A stretch of DNA of 64,000 bases. Origin: an uncultured Pseudomonadota bacterium (GTDB lineage Bacteria > Myxococcota_A > UBA796 > SXON01). The notes beneath the pieces are model-generated. The model was not told the DNA's origin. It was given only the letters and a program-made list of their open reading frames with translations, and did no database searches. Each line of letters opens with the position of its first letter. The stretch's first letter is position 1. The DNA lies in NCBI GenBank assembly GCA_903875225.1, contig CAIQVJ010000094.1, positions 1-64,000 of the forward strand, read 5' to 3'. A program made the position numbers and the translations under genes. Shown here piece after piece: positions 1 through 8,891 of this stretch.

Positions 1-87
1 ATGGCACCCGAAGACAGGGCACGGTGACCGAGCGGACCTCGTCGGGCGGGGCCCCAGCCCCCGCCGGTCACCGGGATCGCGATCCGG

Positions 88-135
88 TGGGGGACTACTT
101 CTGGTGAGCGCTGGGGGACTACTTCGGGTGAGCGT
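88..135. repeat. Two-copy 24-bp tandem repeat at the helicase 5' end
   Basis: TGGGGGACTACTTC at 88 recurs at 112, and the 24-bp copies differ at only a few bases. The repeat is in frame (24 = 8 codons) and includes the GTG used as start, so the 5' end of the helicase ORF looks rearranged. Confidence 0.7.
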
Positions 136-1846
136 CACAGTGCAGATCCCTCCGGGCGCGCTCCTGGTGGCGGATGAGTGCCATAACTACGGCGGACTGA
201 ACGCTGAGGCACTGCAGCAGGGGCGGCGGGAGCCGGGCGAGTGGCCGGTCACACTCGCCGCCGCCCCGTTTGGTCCTCGCCTCGGGCTGTCAGCCACAGT
301 GGAGCGCGCGGACGGCGGACACGAGGACATTCTGTTCCCGATTCTGGGGCAGCGGGTCTACAAATTGAGCTTCGCCGACGTTTTGACCGAGCAAGACCCG
401 GCACGCCCCTGGGTTGCCCCGCTGAAGCTGGGATACCTCGGCGTGGCGTTCGACGGGACCGACCGCGAGACCTACATCGAGATCGAGGAGAAGTTGAAGC
501 GAGGGCGGCGGCGGCTGGTGGCGTTGGGGTGCCCTTCGGAGCCACCGGGGGCGTTCATCGCTGGAGTAACCGCGATGGCGAGGGGGGGAAGCGCTGCGAT
601 CACGGCGCGGACGTACATGGCGAACTTCAACAAACGGCGGGAGTTATTAGCAGACGCTGCACCCAAGATCGCTGCGATGGATGAACTTATTCCAGCGATC
701 AAAGCCTCGAACCGAACGATCATCTTCACACAGCAGGCGGCCACGTCGGTGAAGGTCTTCCGAATGCTTGAGCAAAACGGAGTCACCGCTGCGACGATTG
801 ATGCGGACACCAAGAATCGAACCCAAATCCTGTCCTGTTTCCGGCGAGGCCAATTCCAGGTTCTTATCGCCCCGAAGGTGCTTGACGAAGGCGTCAACGT
901 GCCTGAGGCAGACCTGGGCATTATCGTCTGCGGCTCGCGTTCCAAGCTTCAGATGATTCAACGGCTCGGAAGGGTGCTCCGCCCGAAGGCGGATGGCAGG
1001 AAGGCCCGCCTGTTGTTCCTGGTCATGACCGGCTCGGTTGAAGACCCGGCCGCGGGCGGCGGTGCTCCTGAGTTCGTGGAGCAGGTCCGAGAACTCAAGC
1101 CAGAGGAACGCCGGTTTTCCGAGCAAGAACTCGGCGCTCTGGTTGTTTGGCTGTCGGAGTTCGCTCCGGGTAGTGATGCACAAGGGCCATCCGCCCCTCT
1201 CGTTCGCCCCTCCGGTGCACCGAGCGGGGCCGAAACGCCGCCGGTGCCTGGGGGGTCCTCCCCTGCTCCCTCGGTGACGCCTGCGCCCGCGGGTCCCGTG
1301 GCTCCGGCAATGCCGGCCGACGTGGACCTCGGCGCCATGGTTCGTTGGCTGTCTGACTCCGCTCCCGGTGGTGATTCACAAGGGCCATCCACCGCCGACC
1401 TTCGCCCCTCCGGTGTACCGAGTGGGGTCGCAACGCCGCTCACGCCAGGGGGTGCCGCCCCTGCTCGCTCGGTGACGCCTGAGCCCGCGGGTCCTTTGGC
1501 TACAGCGGCGCCGGCCGACGTGGACCTGTCGCGGCGCGTTCTCGCCGAGGCGGTGCTCTCGCAGCTTGAGCCTTGGCTGCGATGGCCAACGTTGGCACGC
1601 GACCTGAGGGAAGCCATCCAGCGGGGTGTTCTTCGGAATCCTGAGGTCCGCCGGGATTGGGGTGGGAGGCCGGTCATTTTCGCCGCCCGCCGAGACGGCC
1701 ACGGTCCGATCGTCCATTTCTGGGGGACCGGGCACGTTTGGTTCTACACCTCCAACCCAGGTGACACCTTCGGTTCCCAGAAGAGCCCGCACCACGACTG
1801 CGCGAGCGCCTCCGACATCCGATCGAACTGGGCGAAGGAAGTGTAG
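104..1846 (+). CDS. SF2 helicase, C-terminal part (DECH box, motif VI) with proline-rich duplicated tail
   Basis: The protein has helicase motif II (VADECH, about residues 23-28), a motif III-like LSAT, and a C-terminal RecA lobe ending in QRLGRVLRP (motif VI). Motifs I and Ia with the Walker A lysine are absent, so this is only the back part of an SF2 helicase of the type found in restriction and phage-defence proteins. The same frame is open to the left window edge (base 2), but the residues encoded there do not look helicase-like. The GTG at 104 lies inside a 24-bp tandem repeat. After the helicase lobe come two copies of a 66-residue Pro/Ala-rich segment and a C-terminal domain of about 95 residues that I do not recognise. 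It could be a decayed gene or the 3' part of one starting outside the window. Confidence 0.6.
   Translation: MSAGGLLRVSVTVQIPPGALLVADECHNYGGLNAEALQQGRREPGEWPVTLAAAPFGPRLGLSATVERADGGHEDILFPILGQRVYKLSFADVLTEQDPARPWVAPLKLGYLGVAFDGTDRETYIEIEEKLKRGRRRLVALGCPSEPPGAFIAGVTAMARGGSAAITARTYMANFNKRRELLADAAPKIAAMDELIPAIKASNRTIIFTQQAATSVKVFRMLEQNGVTAATIDADTKNRTQILSCFRRGQFQVLIAPKVLDEGVNVPEADLGIIVCGSRSKLQMIQRLGRVLRPKADGRKARLLFLVMTGSVEDPAAGGGAPEFVEQVRELKPEERRFSEQELGALVVWLSEFAPGSDAQGPSAPLVRPSGAPSGAETPPVPGGSSPAPSVTPAPAGPVAPAMPADVDLGAMVRWLSDSAPGGDSQGPSTADLRPSGVPSGVATPLTPGGAAPARSVTPEPAGPLATAAPADVDLSRRVLAEAVLSQLEPWLRWPTLARDLREAIQRGVLRNPEVRRDWGGRPVIFAARRDGHGPIVHFWGTGHVWFYTSNPGDTFGSQKSPHHDCASASDIRSNWAKEV
1141..1536 (+). 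repeat. Two-copy 198-bp in-frame tandem duplication
   Basis: The segment 1141-1338 is repeated with divergence at 1339-1536. Each copy is 66 codons, starting near VWLSEFAPG / RWLSDSAPG and ending at PADVDL. It forms a duplicated linker between the helicase lobe and the C-terminal domain. Confidence 0.75.
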
Positions 1847-2585
1847 TGGGGTCGGGCGGACACTCCGGCGCGCACAGCGCTCGTCTGGGTGCCGGCGGCA
1901 GGCTTCGGACGAGCACGGCCTGTGGGTTCCTGCGAGATCCTCGACGGGTGTCCGAGCCGTGTCTCGAGGCACCTCCGCGGTGGATGAGCGGGCGTGCCTC
2001 AGCGACGACGATCACGCGCGACCAGTCGCCTCTCCGGCTCCAATCTCGCGTTCTAGCTCATCTTCGTGACGCGAGAGCGTACCGGGGAGCCCTGCGATGA
2101 TCAGCACGCGGGGCTGCGTACAGGTGGTGAGGGCCGTCCGGGAGCTTTCCGTCCCGCCTGGCGTCGGCCCTGTGTGTCAACGTGGGTGAGACACTTCATC
2201 GCTCCGAGTTTACGGAAGCGAGCCGGCCCTGCGCTCGAAGTGGCATTCGACAGTGACCCGCTTGGGCGGGCTTCGGCAACCAGCGCGCAAGCCGGGATCT
2301 TGCTGCCAGTGTAGCCGTTGAGCCTCGTCCGGCGGAGCAACTCGAGGGGCATCGGCTCTGGCTCCTCGGCGAGGAGCGCCTCGACCACCTGATATGACCC
2401 CTGACCTCCGCGTCAGCTTTGCCCGCGTCGGGGGCTACATGCGACAAGAGCAGCTATGTGACCCGGGGGCGCCCAGACCGGGCGGTGGGCGCGCCCGGTA
2501 AACCGTCCCCCCGCCCCTTCCCCGAAGCAATCCCGAAGCAGATGCCCCCCGCCGTATCCAACGCGGGCAACCCAAGGCGTCCTTC
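1847..2585. other. 739-bp intergenic stretch with no recognisable gene
   Basis: The open frames here are short, arginine-rich and overlapping on both strands, typical of GC-rich non-coding DNA. I see no RNA gene and no clear terminator. It separates the helicase remnant from the tail-fibre-like gene and may be decayed DNA. Confidence 0.5.
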
Positions 2586-4115
2586 ATGACCATCTCCGCT
2601 TCCCAGCTCCGTCTCACCAACAACCTCGAGCCCGACAGCAGCGGTGGACTGCGGATTGCGTCAGCGCTGGCCGCCTTCGGGTTGCTCCGCACCGGGGCGT
2701 TCGCGCTCGCGGTGGACTCCGCCAACCTCGTCGGCGCCGGCATCGACGTCGACGAGGACAGCAAGTTCCGCCTCGCCAGCTCCGCAGTAGACGGCACGTC
2801 GATCCACGGCGGCGGGGGCGAGGCGCTCTCAGTCAACCAGGGCAACGACTTCAACTTCACGAGCCTGCGCGGCACGTTGTCGGCGAACCTCGAAGCGAAC
2901 GGCCAGAGGGTCGTCGGCCTCGCCGCCCCATCCAGCGCGAACGACGCGGCGACGAAGGTCTACGTCGACTCGCTGGTCAGCGGGCTCGATGTGCGCGGCT
3001 CGGTCTTCGTCGCCAGCGACGCGAACATCACGCTCTCCGGCGCGGCGCAGACCCTCGACGGGGTGGCCGTCCCCGCAGGCAAGCGCGTGCTCGTCATGGG
3101 CCAGACCACGGGCTCGGAGAACGGCATCTACGTCTCGGCGAGTGACGCCTGGTCGCGGTCGACGGACTTCGACGGGACGGACGGCAACGTGACGGCGAGC
3201 GCCTTCACGTTCGTCGAGCAGGGCACGAAGTACGGCGACACGGGCTGGACCCTGTCCACGGACGGCGTGATCACGGTCGGCACGACGCCGCTCGCGTTCA
3301 CCCAGTTCTCGTCGGCGGGCGTCTTCCAGGCGGGCAACGGCTTGACGAAGGCGGGCAACACGCTGAACGTCGTCGCCGGCGACGCCTCGCTGATCGTGCA
3401 CGCGGACGACCTCGTCGTCGGCAGGGACACCAACGGCGCGATCGGACTCTCCGGCGGCGGGTTGCAGGTCAACGTCATCGCCGACTCGATGCAGATCAGC
3501 GGGAACAACCTCGGGGTGAGGTTCGACAACAACGGAGGCCTGCAGGCGCCCCTCGGCGGCTCCGGCGTCGGGATCAAGCTCAACAGTTCGTCGCCGTTCG
3601 CGCTGTCCTCGAGCGGCCTCGACATCGCCCTCGACACCAGCCCCGGCCTCCAGGTCAGCGCGCAGAAGCTCTCGGCGAAGGCAGACGGCGCGAAGGGCGT
3701 GACCCTCGGCGCGAACGGCATCGGCGTGAAGGTCGACGGGGCGACGCTGGTCTTCAACGGGCAGGGCCAGGCCAGCATCGCCAACGGCGGCGTCGACTGG
3801 GCGCAGCTCGCCGACAACGGGGTGACCTCGGCCAAGCTCAAGTCGGCCCGCGTCCGCGAGGACTACGGCGACAGCGGCTGGACCTACGCGGACAGCGTCA
3901 ACAGCCGCACTGTCGGCGCGACCCCGGACGCCCACGCCAAGGTCATCCAGGACCAGGTGTTCATGCGGAACGGCGTCGAGACCGGCTTCAAGCGCGTGAC
4001 CGGCGCGCCCGCCAACGAGGGCGAGTGGCGCCTGAACGGGACGACGCTGCAGGTCTTCAGCGCGGCCAGCTTCGGCGACTCGGGTGACAGCTTCACGGCG
4101 AAGTTCCACGCGTAG
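2586..4115 (+). CDS. Phage tail-fibre-like structural protein
   Basis: A 509-residue protein of low-complexity, beta-rich composition (Gly, Ser, Asn, Asp). About residues 105-125 read GLAAPSSANDAATKVYVD, a signature of phage tail fibres. About residues 130-205 match the fibre module that contains VAVPAGKRVLVMGQTT and ENGIY. Later repeats of the type GLQV / GIGVKVDG fit a fibrous shaft, and the last 60 residues are probably the tip. Such proteins form trimeric receptor-binding fibres. No capsid, portal, terminase or other tail gene is nearby, so it is an isolated prophage or tailocin remnant, or a captured fibre. A purine-rich AAGGCG precedes the ATG. Confidence 0.75.
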   Translation: MTISASQLRLTNNLEPDSSGGLRIASALAAFGLLRTGAFALAVDSANLVGAGIDVDEDSKFRLASSAVDGTSIHGGGGEALSVNQGNDFNFTSLRGTLSANLEANGQRVVGLAAPSSANDAATKVYVDSLVSGLDVRGSVFVASDANITLSGAAQTLDGVAVPAGKRVLVMGQTTGSENGIYVSASDAWSRSTDFDGTDGNVTASAFTFVEQGTKYGDTGWTLSTDGVITVGTTPLAFTQFSSAGVFQAGNGLTKAGNTLNVVAGDASLIVHADDLVVGRDTNGAIGLSGGGLQVNVIADSMQISGNNLGVRFDNNGGLQAPLGGSGVGIKLNSSSPFALSSSGLDIALDTSPGLQVSAQKLSAKADGAKGVTLGANGIGVKVDGATLVFNGQGQASIANGGVDWAQLADNGVTSAKLKSARVREDYGDSGWTYADSVNSRTVGATPDAHAKVIQDQVFMRNGVETGFKRVTGAPANEGEWRLNGTTLQVFSAASFGDSGDSFTAKFHA

Positions 4116-4141
4116 TCCTCCGTCCGCCCTCGGAGGCCGCC

Positions 4142-4420
4142 ATGTTTCTCGTTCATCTTCGGGTGAGCGACGGCTCCACCTTTGCGGTGCGCTGTCGTGA
4201 GCTCTCGCGTGATGCCCTCGTGCCCGGAAACGTGCTCCTCATCGGGGTGCTCGACCCGGTCGTGACGCCCGGTGGGCCGTTCGCGGCCCATGCCTGGAGT
4301 GTCGGGGCGGCTGACGTCGCGAACTACATTCAGGGGGAGTACCGAGCGGCGGCGCCCGTGCCGCCCGAGGTGGACGACTGCGACGAGCGGGATGATGATC
4401 TCCCGCTCGTTGCGCGCTGA
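4142..4420 (+). CDS. Small hypothetical protein, acidic C-terminus
   Basis: A 92-residue protein that I do not recognise. A good ribosome-binding site (GGAGG) lies about 6 bases before the ATG. The N-terminal half looks like a beta-rich fold (MFLVHLRVSD... FAVRCREL) and the C-terminus is strongly acidic (DDCDERDDD). It sits 26 bp after the tail-fibre-like gene and 17 bp before the cytosine methyltransferase, so the three are probably co-transcribed. A fibre-assembly role is possible from position alone; nothing in the sequence shows it. Confidence 0.6.
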   Translation: MFLVHLRVSDGSTFAVRCRELSRDALVPGNVLLIGVLDPVVTPGGPFAAHAWSVGAADVANYIQGEYRAAAPVPPEVDDCDERDDDLPLVAR

Positions 4421-4437
4421 CGGCTCGGCGGCGCGCC

Positions 4438-5370
4438 GTGCGCGTGATGGAGCTGTTCGCGGGGGCGGGCGGGGCGACGACGGGACTGATCGAGGCCAGG
4501 CTGGATGTCGTGCGGTGCGTCGAGTGGGACCGGGATGCGCATGCCACGGCGATCGCAGCCGGGCATCCCAGCGTGCTCGGCGATGTGCGGGATCCGTCGC
4601 TGGATGTTGAAGACATCGACCTGCTCTGGTCGAGCTTTCCGTGCCAGGCGTGGTCGCTCGCGGGCAAGCGGCTCGGGCCGACGGACGCGCGGAACGGGTG
4701 GCCGTGGACCGTCGATGCGATCGACAGGATGGGGCCGAGCTGGTTCGCGGGCGAGAACGTGGTTGGGTTGACGCTGCACTCAAGGCGGGAGCACGTCGGT
4801 GGGGTGCCTGTGGATCTCGGTCGGTGCCCGGGGTGCTACTTCGACCGGGTGATCCTGGCGGAGCTGCGGGAGCGGTTTGAGGAGGTGTCCTGGAAGATCC
4901 TCGACGCTGCGGACTACGGGGTGCCGCAGCATCGGCGACGGGTGTTCATCGTGGCGGGGCCGAGGGCGTCTGGGTGGCCGGGGGCGACGCACTGCGGGGC
5001 GGCGAGCGGACGGCGGGCGTGGAACACGATGGGTGGGGCGCTGGGGCTGGTGGGCGGGTCTGCGCGGCCGGGAACACGCGCGGAGTCGCAGCCGGAGTTG
5101 CTGGGGAGACCGGCGCCGACCGTGACCACGACTGAGGTGAAAGGCACGCGGGGTGAGGCGATGCGCGGCGGACCGGACCGGGCGTCGGATGCGCTCTGGC
5201 TGGCGACCGGGGTCAGGAGGCTGACGGTGGCGCAGTGTGCGGCGCTGCAGGCGTTCCCGCCGGACTACCCGTGGCGAGGGAACCAGGCGAGCGTGTACCG
5301 GCAGATCGGGAACGCCGTGCCGCCGGTGATGGGGGAGGTGGTGGGGAGGGCGGTCGGGGCGAGCGTGTAG
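4438..5370 (+). CDS. DNA (cytosine-5) methyltransferase
   Basis: Transfers a methyl group from SAM to C5 of cytosine in DNA. Motifs in order: FAGAGG (motif I, SAM binding, residues ~7-12), SFPCQAWS (motif IV with the catalytic Cys, ~68-75), ENV (motif VI), QHRRRVF (motif VIII, ~162-168) and GNAVPP (motif X, near the C-terminus). At 310 residues it is short, with a compact target-recognition region between motifs VIII and X. The GTG at 4438 or the ATG at 4447 could be the start; both keep motif I. A restriction partner is not obvious. The HNH-like protein at 6270 is the nearest candidate. Orphan phage-type methyltransferases of this kind are also common. Confidence 0.93.
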   Translation: MRVMELFAGAGGATTGLIEARLDVVRCVEWDRDAHATAIAAGHPSVLGDVRDPSLDVEDIDLLWSSFPCQAWSLAGKRLGPTDARNGWPWTVDAIDRMGPSWFAGENVVGLTLHSRREHVGGVPVDLGRCPGCYFDRVILAELRERFEEVSWKILDAADYGVPQHRRRVFIVAGPRASGWPGATHCGAASGRRAWNTMGGALGLVGGSARPGTRAESQPELLGRPAPTVTTTEVKGTRGEAMRGGPDRASDALWLATGVRRLTVAQCAALQAFPPDYPWRGNQASVYRQIGNAVPPVMGEVVGRAVGASV

Positions 5371-5397
5371 CCCACCCGGGCTCGCCCGTGATCTGGG

Positions 5398-6255
5398 CTA
5401 TGCGCCCGACTCGTCGTCCATCGCGTCGAACGAGGGAAAGGAGCCGAAACGCCCTCCCTCCCGGGCAAGGAAGCCGATCCCGGCGGCCGCGTCTTCACGG
5501 TCCGTGCGGGTGGAGTCACCCCAGCGCGCGGCTGGACCGTCCCGCTGCTCGTCCCCGCCCGCGTCCGATTTCGCCGGAGCGGCTGTCCGAGCGCCCGCTG
5601 CCCGCGGCCCCCTTGTGGGGCTCTGGCGCGAGGGGGTCGGCGGCTTTTGGGCTCGTCGAAGGCCACTCCCGAAAACCTCAAGGCGATGGGCCTCATAGAG
5701 GTGCGCGCTCAGGCGGTCCCAGTGCACCGGGACCAAGCATCGTGGGCAGGCTGCCAAGGCGCTCCTGCGGGGAGGCCGTTCGGTTCTTGGACGTTGCGCA
5801 GGCTTCGACTTTCGTTTGCTCAAGGCTGCGCCCGCGCCCAGGTCGCTCGAGACGCCGATCTGCTGGTTCGCCGAGTCGGCCGGAGCCGGTGCCGTTCCCC
5901 CATCGGCCGCAGCGGTTGGCCGCATGGGGCACCGCTCCCGTCGGTGCCCTTCCAAGCGCGGGGGTAAGACTGCAGCGCCGCAGTCGGGGCACGGAACGAG
6001 CGGGCGCTTGCGGGGCTTGTCAGCAGCGATGGCCGCCCGCGCGCCACAGGCGTGAAAGCGCAGCCTGTCCCCGCGTACGTTGAGCCCGCAACGCGGGCAG
6101 GGCCGCAGGGCGGGGCTCGGGTTTGGCTGGCTCTGCGCCCTCGGCTGCTTGGGCGAACTCGGCCTCGGCTTTTCCTCACGAGCCCGCGGGGCTGCGGCAG
6201 GCACCGAAGGACTCCACTCGAGGGTCCCGTCAGGAAGTACGACGTAGTTTGGCAC
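5398..6255 (-). CDS. Protein with three zinc-finger-like CPxC...H motifs
   Basis: A 285-residue protein with three similar units: CPRCGLNVRGDRLRFHAC (~52-69), CPDCGAAVLPPRLEGHRRERC (~89-109) and CPRCLVPVHWDRLSAHLYEAH (~170-190). Each has a CPxC knuckle, an RL turn and His/Cys ligands, like C2HC or C2H2 fingers. The linkers are rich in Arg, Pro and Ala and probably disordered. A GTG start is preceded by TGAGGA. The gene begins 14 bp from the divergent ATG at 6270, so the two may share a control region. DNA or RNA binding is plausible; I do not know the family. Confidence 0.6.
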   Translation of the reverse strand: MPNYVVLPDGTLEWSPSVPAAAPRAREEKPRPSSPKQPRAQSQPNPSPALRPCPRCGLNVRGDRLRFHACGARAAIAADKPRKRPLVPCPDCGAAVLPPRLEGHRRERCPMRPTAAADGGTAPAPADSANQQIGVSSDLGAGAALSKRKSKPAQRPRTERPPRRSALAACPRCLVPVHWDRLSAHLYEAHRLEVFGSGLRRAQKPPTPSRQSPTRGPRAAGARTAAPAKSDAGGDEQRDGPAARWGDSTRTDREDAAAGIGFLAREGGRFGSFPSFDAMDDESGA

Positions 6256-6269
6256 GGCGAGTCCTCACG

Positions 6270-6992
6270 ATGAAGGTAGGAACTTCGGGAGCGTACAGCC
6301 ACCACCTGGCGTTGTCCAGTTCGCCGGGAGCCGCGATATGGGCGCCACATGCGACTCCAGGCAGCACCGTGATCCCGCGAGCGTCGGGCTTTGAGAAGTC
6401 GTTGTCCGGCATGCTCTCGGGCGCGGCGGATGGCTGGGTCGCGTCCACCGAGAGGCCGCGTCCCAGCTCCGAACACGTCCGCCACTGGGACGCCCTGGTG
6501 GGGCTCTGGATCGAGGATCCGAAGCTCCCGCTCCTGATCAGGAAGAGCGGCGACAGGGGGCTTGAGCGTCGCCACCCCACGGGTCGCCAGGTCGTCTGCG
6601 TGGACAACTCGCCGGCACACTGGACGCTGGCCTGCGCGATCCGTCGTCAGACCCCGGCGGTGGAGGAGCTGCTCGCCGCGCTTCAGTCCGGCGAATGGCC
6701 GGTGGTGTTCGCCATGAGCAAGGCGGAGGTGGCCAAGCTGCCCAGGTACCGCGGCGTGCTGGCCCGCAGCGAGGCCGCGAAGGCCATCAACGACGGGCAG
6801 TGGAAGGTGTGCCACATCGACGACGTCGGCCTTCGCACGAAGGGCGCCGTGACCGAGGTGGGCATTACCACCTTGAAGGAGCACTGTCGTCGCCTGCTCG
6901 CGCCGTCAAACATGTTCCTGGTGCCGAACTCCCACGGTGGCTTCGGCGAGCTGCCGGAGGTGGTTGAGGCTTTTCGCAGGGCCCGATTGTAG
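6270..6992 (+). CDS. Hypothetical protein with a possible HNH-like C-terminus
   Basis: A 240-residue protein from the ATG at 6270. The frame is also open upstream to an ATG at 6123, but that part overlaps the divergent zinc-finger gene. The C-terminal 60 residues contain CHIDDVG, LKEHCRRLL and PSNMFLVPN, a His...His...Asn spacing that recalls HNH-type endonucleases in which a P-x-N-M/L segment ends the beta hairpin. If that is right, it may be the cutting partner of the C5-methyltransferase at 4438 or an independent nuclease. The match is by eye and weak, so 'hypothetical' remains the safe name. Confidence 0.5.
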   Translation: MKVGTSGAYSHHLALSSSPGAAIWAPHATPGSTVIPRASGFEKSLSGMLSGAADGWVASTERPRPSSEHVRHWDALVGLWIEDPKLPLLIRKSGDRGLERRHPTGRQVVCVDNSPAHWTLACAIRRQTPAVEELLAALQSGEWPVVFAMSKAEVAKLPRYRGVLARSEAAKAINDGQWKVCHIDDVGLRTKGAVTEVGITTLKEHCRRLLAPSNMFLVPNSHGGFGELPEVVEAFRRARL

Positions 6993-7011
6993 GTCCGGTC
7001 TGCCTCACGGA

Positions 7012-8607
7012 TCAGTGGATCTGGGCTTTCTTGGCCAAGTGAATGCTTGCCCGGATGCTCCAACTGGCGGCAACGATCGTGCAAGCGTTGACGGCGACGA
7101 CCCGATCGAGACGCGAGCTGAACTGGTCGAGCTTGCCCGACCGGGAACGGATCAGGGTCCCCGGCCCGAACGGAGCTTCGACGCTGAGGGTGTTGACGAT
7201 CGCCTTGGTGTTTGGAGCGTCCGCCCCGAGCAACTCGGATAGCTCAGCAGCGGGAAAGGAGTGAAGCGAGGAGACCATCGCTCGAAGGAGTCCCCCCGCG
7301 ACTCCGAGCCACTTCGGCCGCTCCTCGGCAGGCCCGGCCAGATCAAGCTCAACGAGGAGATGGGCCCGCCCAGCATCCAGAATGGGGCCAAACAGCGGAG
7401 TAGAGCGTGAGGCGAGCAGCACTCGCCAGAGCCAAAGCGCGGGTACTCCGGTGGCGGGCAGCTTGCTGGCCGGAAGAGCCGTGTCCCATGTGGCCAACCG
7501 GTCCCCGGCGATCCAATGGGAGGGGTGTTGGCGTGCTTGATGGCGAGTATATCGGAGATGAGTGACGTCCACCCCACCGAGGGTTGGGTGCTCGGGCCCC
7601 GGCGGCATCTGCCGCGCCGGGACGCGCTCAACAACGACGCCATCCACGGTCTCCGGGCCGAGACCGCGTTCGGCCTCCTTCCACACCTCGACAGGTTGGG
7701 GCGCAAGGCTCGTCAACGTGGCGGTCATCCAGCGGCCCTCCCCGAGTAGCGCATCCCGACGACGCACAGCGGCCACGCGCTCGCGAGCAGGGTCAAGCAC
7801 CGCCTCGGCGTCGAGCTTCGGGCGCAACCACCACAGTTCAACCGAACCACTCGTGGCCTGGACCAGCCACCGAGCCGGTCTGCGGTCATGTCGGTCCTGG
7901 TCACGTCGGTAGCAGGGACTGCACAGAGGGCGCTCGTCGGTCCCCCGCCAGGGACCGTTGCACGCGGTGCAATGCGCCCCTGGGATCGGCCGGTCCGACC
8001 GCTCCTCCGCGATCGCCGTCGCCCAGCATCGGAGGCAAACCACGACGTCACCCTCGACAGAGGCGGTACCACCGCAGACGATGCAGTACCGATGCTGCTC
8101 CTGGGCCGCCAGATCTCCAGCATCGGCGAGTTCGCGGGGGTCAGCCAGCAGGTTGCCGATTGCCGTGGGCTCCTCCTCGTTGTTCCGAGCATGGTCGTCC
8201 TCGGTCCGATGCCAGATCTCAAAGACGCCGTTCCAGCCTTCCGGGTCCTCGGCCCGGCTGAACAAGAACCCTGACTCCAGGGACGCCCCCACCGACTCCC
8301 GCGTCAGGTTCGCGCTGGTGCTGATGGCCTCGGACTCCGACAGGTACGCCTTCAGGTGGAGACGCGGGACGAGCAGGACATCTGCCTCGAGCTCCTCGAA
8401 CAGAGCAAGCTCTTCGTCTCGGGGGCGATCGCGGGGCCCTCGAGCAATGAGCCGCACCTGAACGCCCCGAGCCACCGCTCGGGCGATCGCCAACCGCAGC
8501 TCACGCGAGACGCGCAGGAACGGGGTGACGAGGACGACGAGGCGCTGCGCGCGGTCAATCAGGCCGATGATCTCGTCCTGGACGCGGGTGCCGACGATGG
8601 TTCTCAC
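7012..8607 (-). CDS. Phospholipase D-like protein with zinc ribbons
   Basis: A 531-residue protein. Residues 1-135 look like a PLD-type nuclease domain: LVVLVTPFL, a basic strand (VQVRLIARG), then LHLKAYLSE (HxK at 84-86) and TSANLTRES. The acidic residue of the classical HxKx4D motif is Glu here. Residues ~177-235 hold CIVC / CLRC and CTAC / CSPC pairs, two zinc ribbons. The remaining half is unrecognised. PLD-fold proteins are recurrent parts of defence systems (DISARM drmC, for example). The gene is divergent from the helicase-methylase-ATPase cassette across 284 bp, consistent with membership of the same system. A single HxK means it would need to dimerise to form an active site. Confidence 0.7.
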   Translation of the reverse strand: MRTIVGTRVQDEIIGLIDRAQRLVVLVTPFLRVSRELRLAIARAVARGVQVRLIARGPRDRPRDEELALFEELEADVLLVPRLHLKAYLSESEAISTSANLTRESVGASLESGFLFSRAEDPEGWNGVFEIWHRTEDDHARNNEEEPTAIGNLLADPRELADAGDLAAQEQHRYCIVCGGTASVEGDVVVCLRCWATAIAEERSDRPIPGAHCTACNGPWRGTDERPLCSPCYRRDQDRHDRRPARWLVQATSGSVELWWLRPKLDAEAVLDPARERVAAVRRRDALLGEGRWMTATLTSLAPQPVEVWKEAERGLGPETVDGVVVERVPARQMPPGPEHPTLGGVDVTHLRYTRHQARQHPSHWIAGDRLATWDTALPASKLPATGVPALWLWRVLLASRSTPLFGPILDAGRAHLLVELDLAGPAEERPKWLGVAGGLLRAMVSSLHSFPAAELSELLGADAPNTKAIVNTLSVEAPFGPGTLIRSRSGKLDQFSSRLDRVVAVNACTIVAASWSIRASIHLAKKAQIH

Positions 8608-8891
8608 GTCCTACCGGCCCCAGACTGCTGAAAGGCCCCGCCCTTCGGGCGGGATGCGTGCGCTCTTCTTACTTCGCCGTAATCGAGCGAGCATCGGCAG
8701 CGCGGGAGTGGTCGAAAGCGATCATGCAACATCAACGTAAACCGTGGCGGAGGCTATCTCGCCACGACCTTCCCGAGGATCAGGCGGGGGCGTCGCTGGA
8801 GCCTGCAGAGGCTGTCGTCGCGCGCTACGCTGCCGCGCATTAGAAAGGCTCTTTCTGGTGCAATCGCAGATGACGAAATTGTGGGGCCCCC
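8608..8891. promoter_or_regulatory. Divergent intergenic region between PLD and helicase genes, with hairpin at 8637-8653
   Basis: These 284 bp separate two outward-reading genes and must hold both promoters. A perfect 7-bp hairpin, CCCGCCC-TTC-GGGCGGG (8637-8653), lies 30 bp upstream of the PLD start. No long T run follows on either strand, so it is not a clear terminator. I could not assign -35 or -10 boxes. Confidence 0.4.

Noticed and set aside
2829..4109. 426-codon open frame on the minus strand
   Set aside because: Antisense to the tail-fibre gene, Arg/Val/Glu-rich and without homology signals.
8637..8653. Intrinsic terminator
   Set aside because: The 7-bp hairpin has no T tract on either strand and sits in a divergent promoter region.
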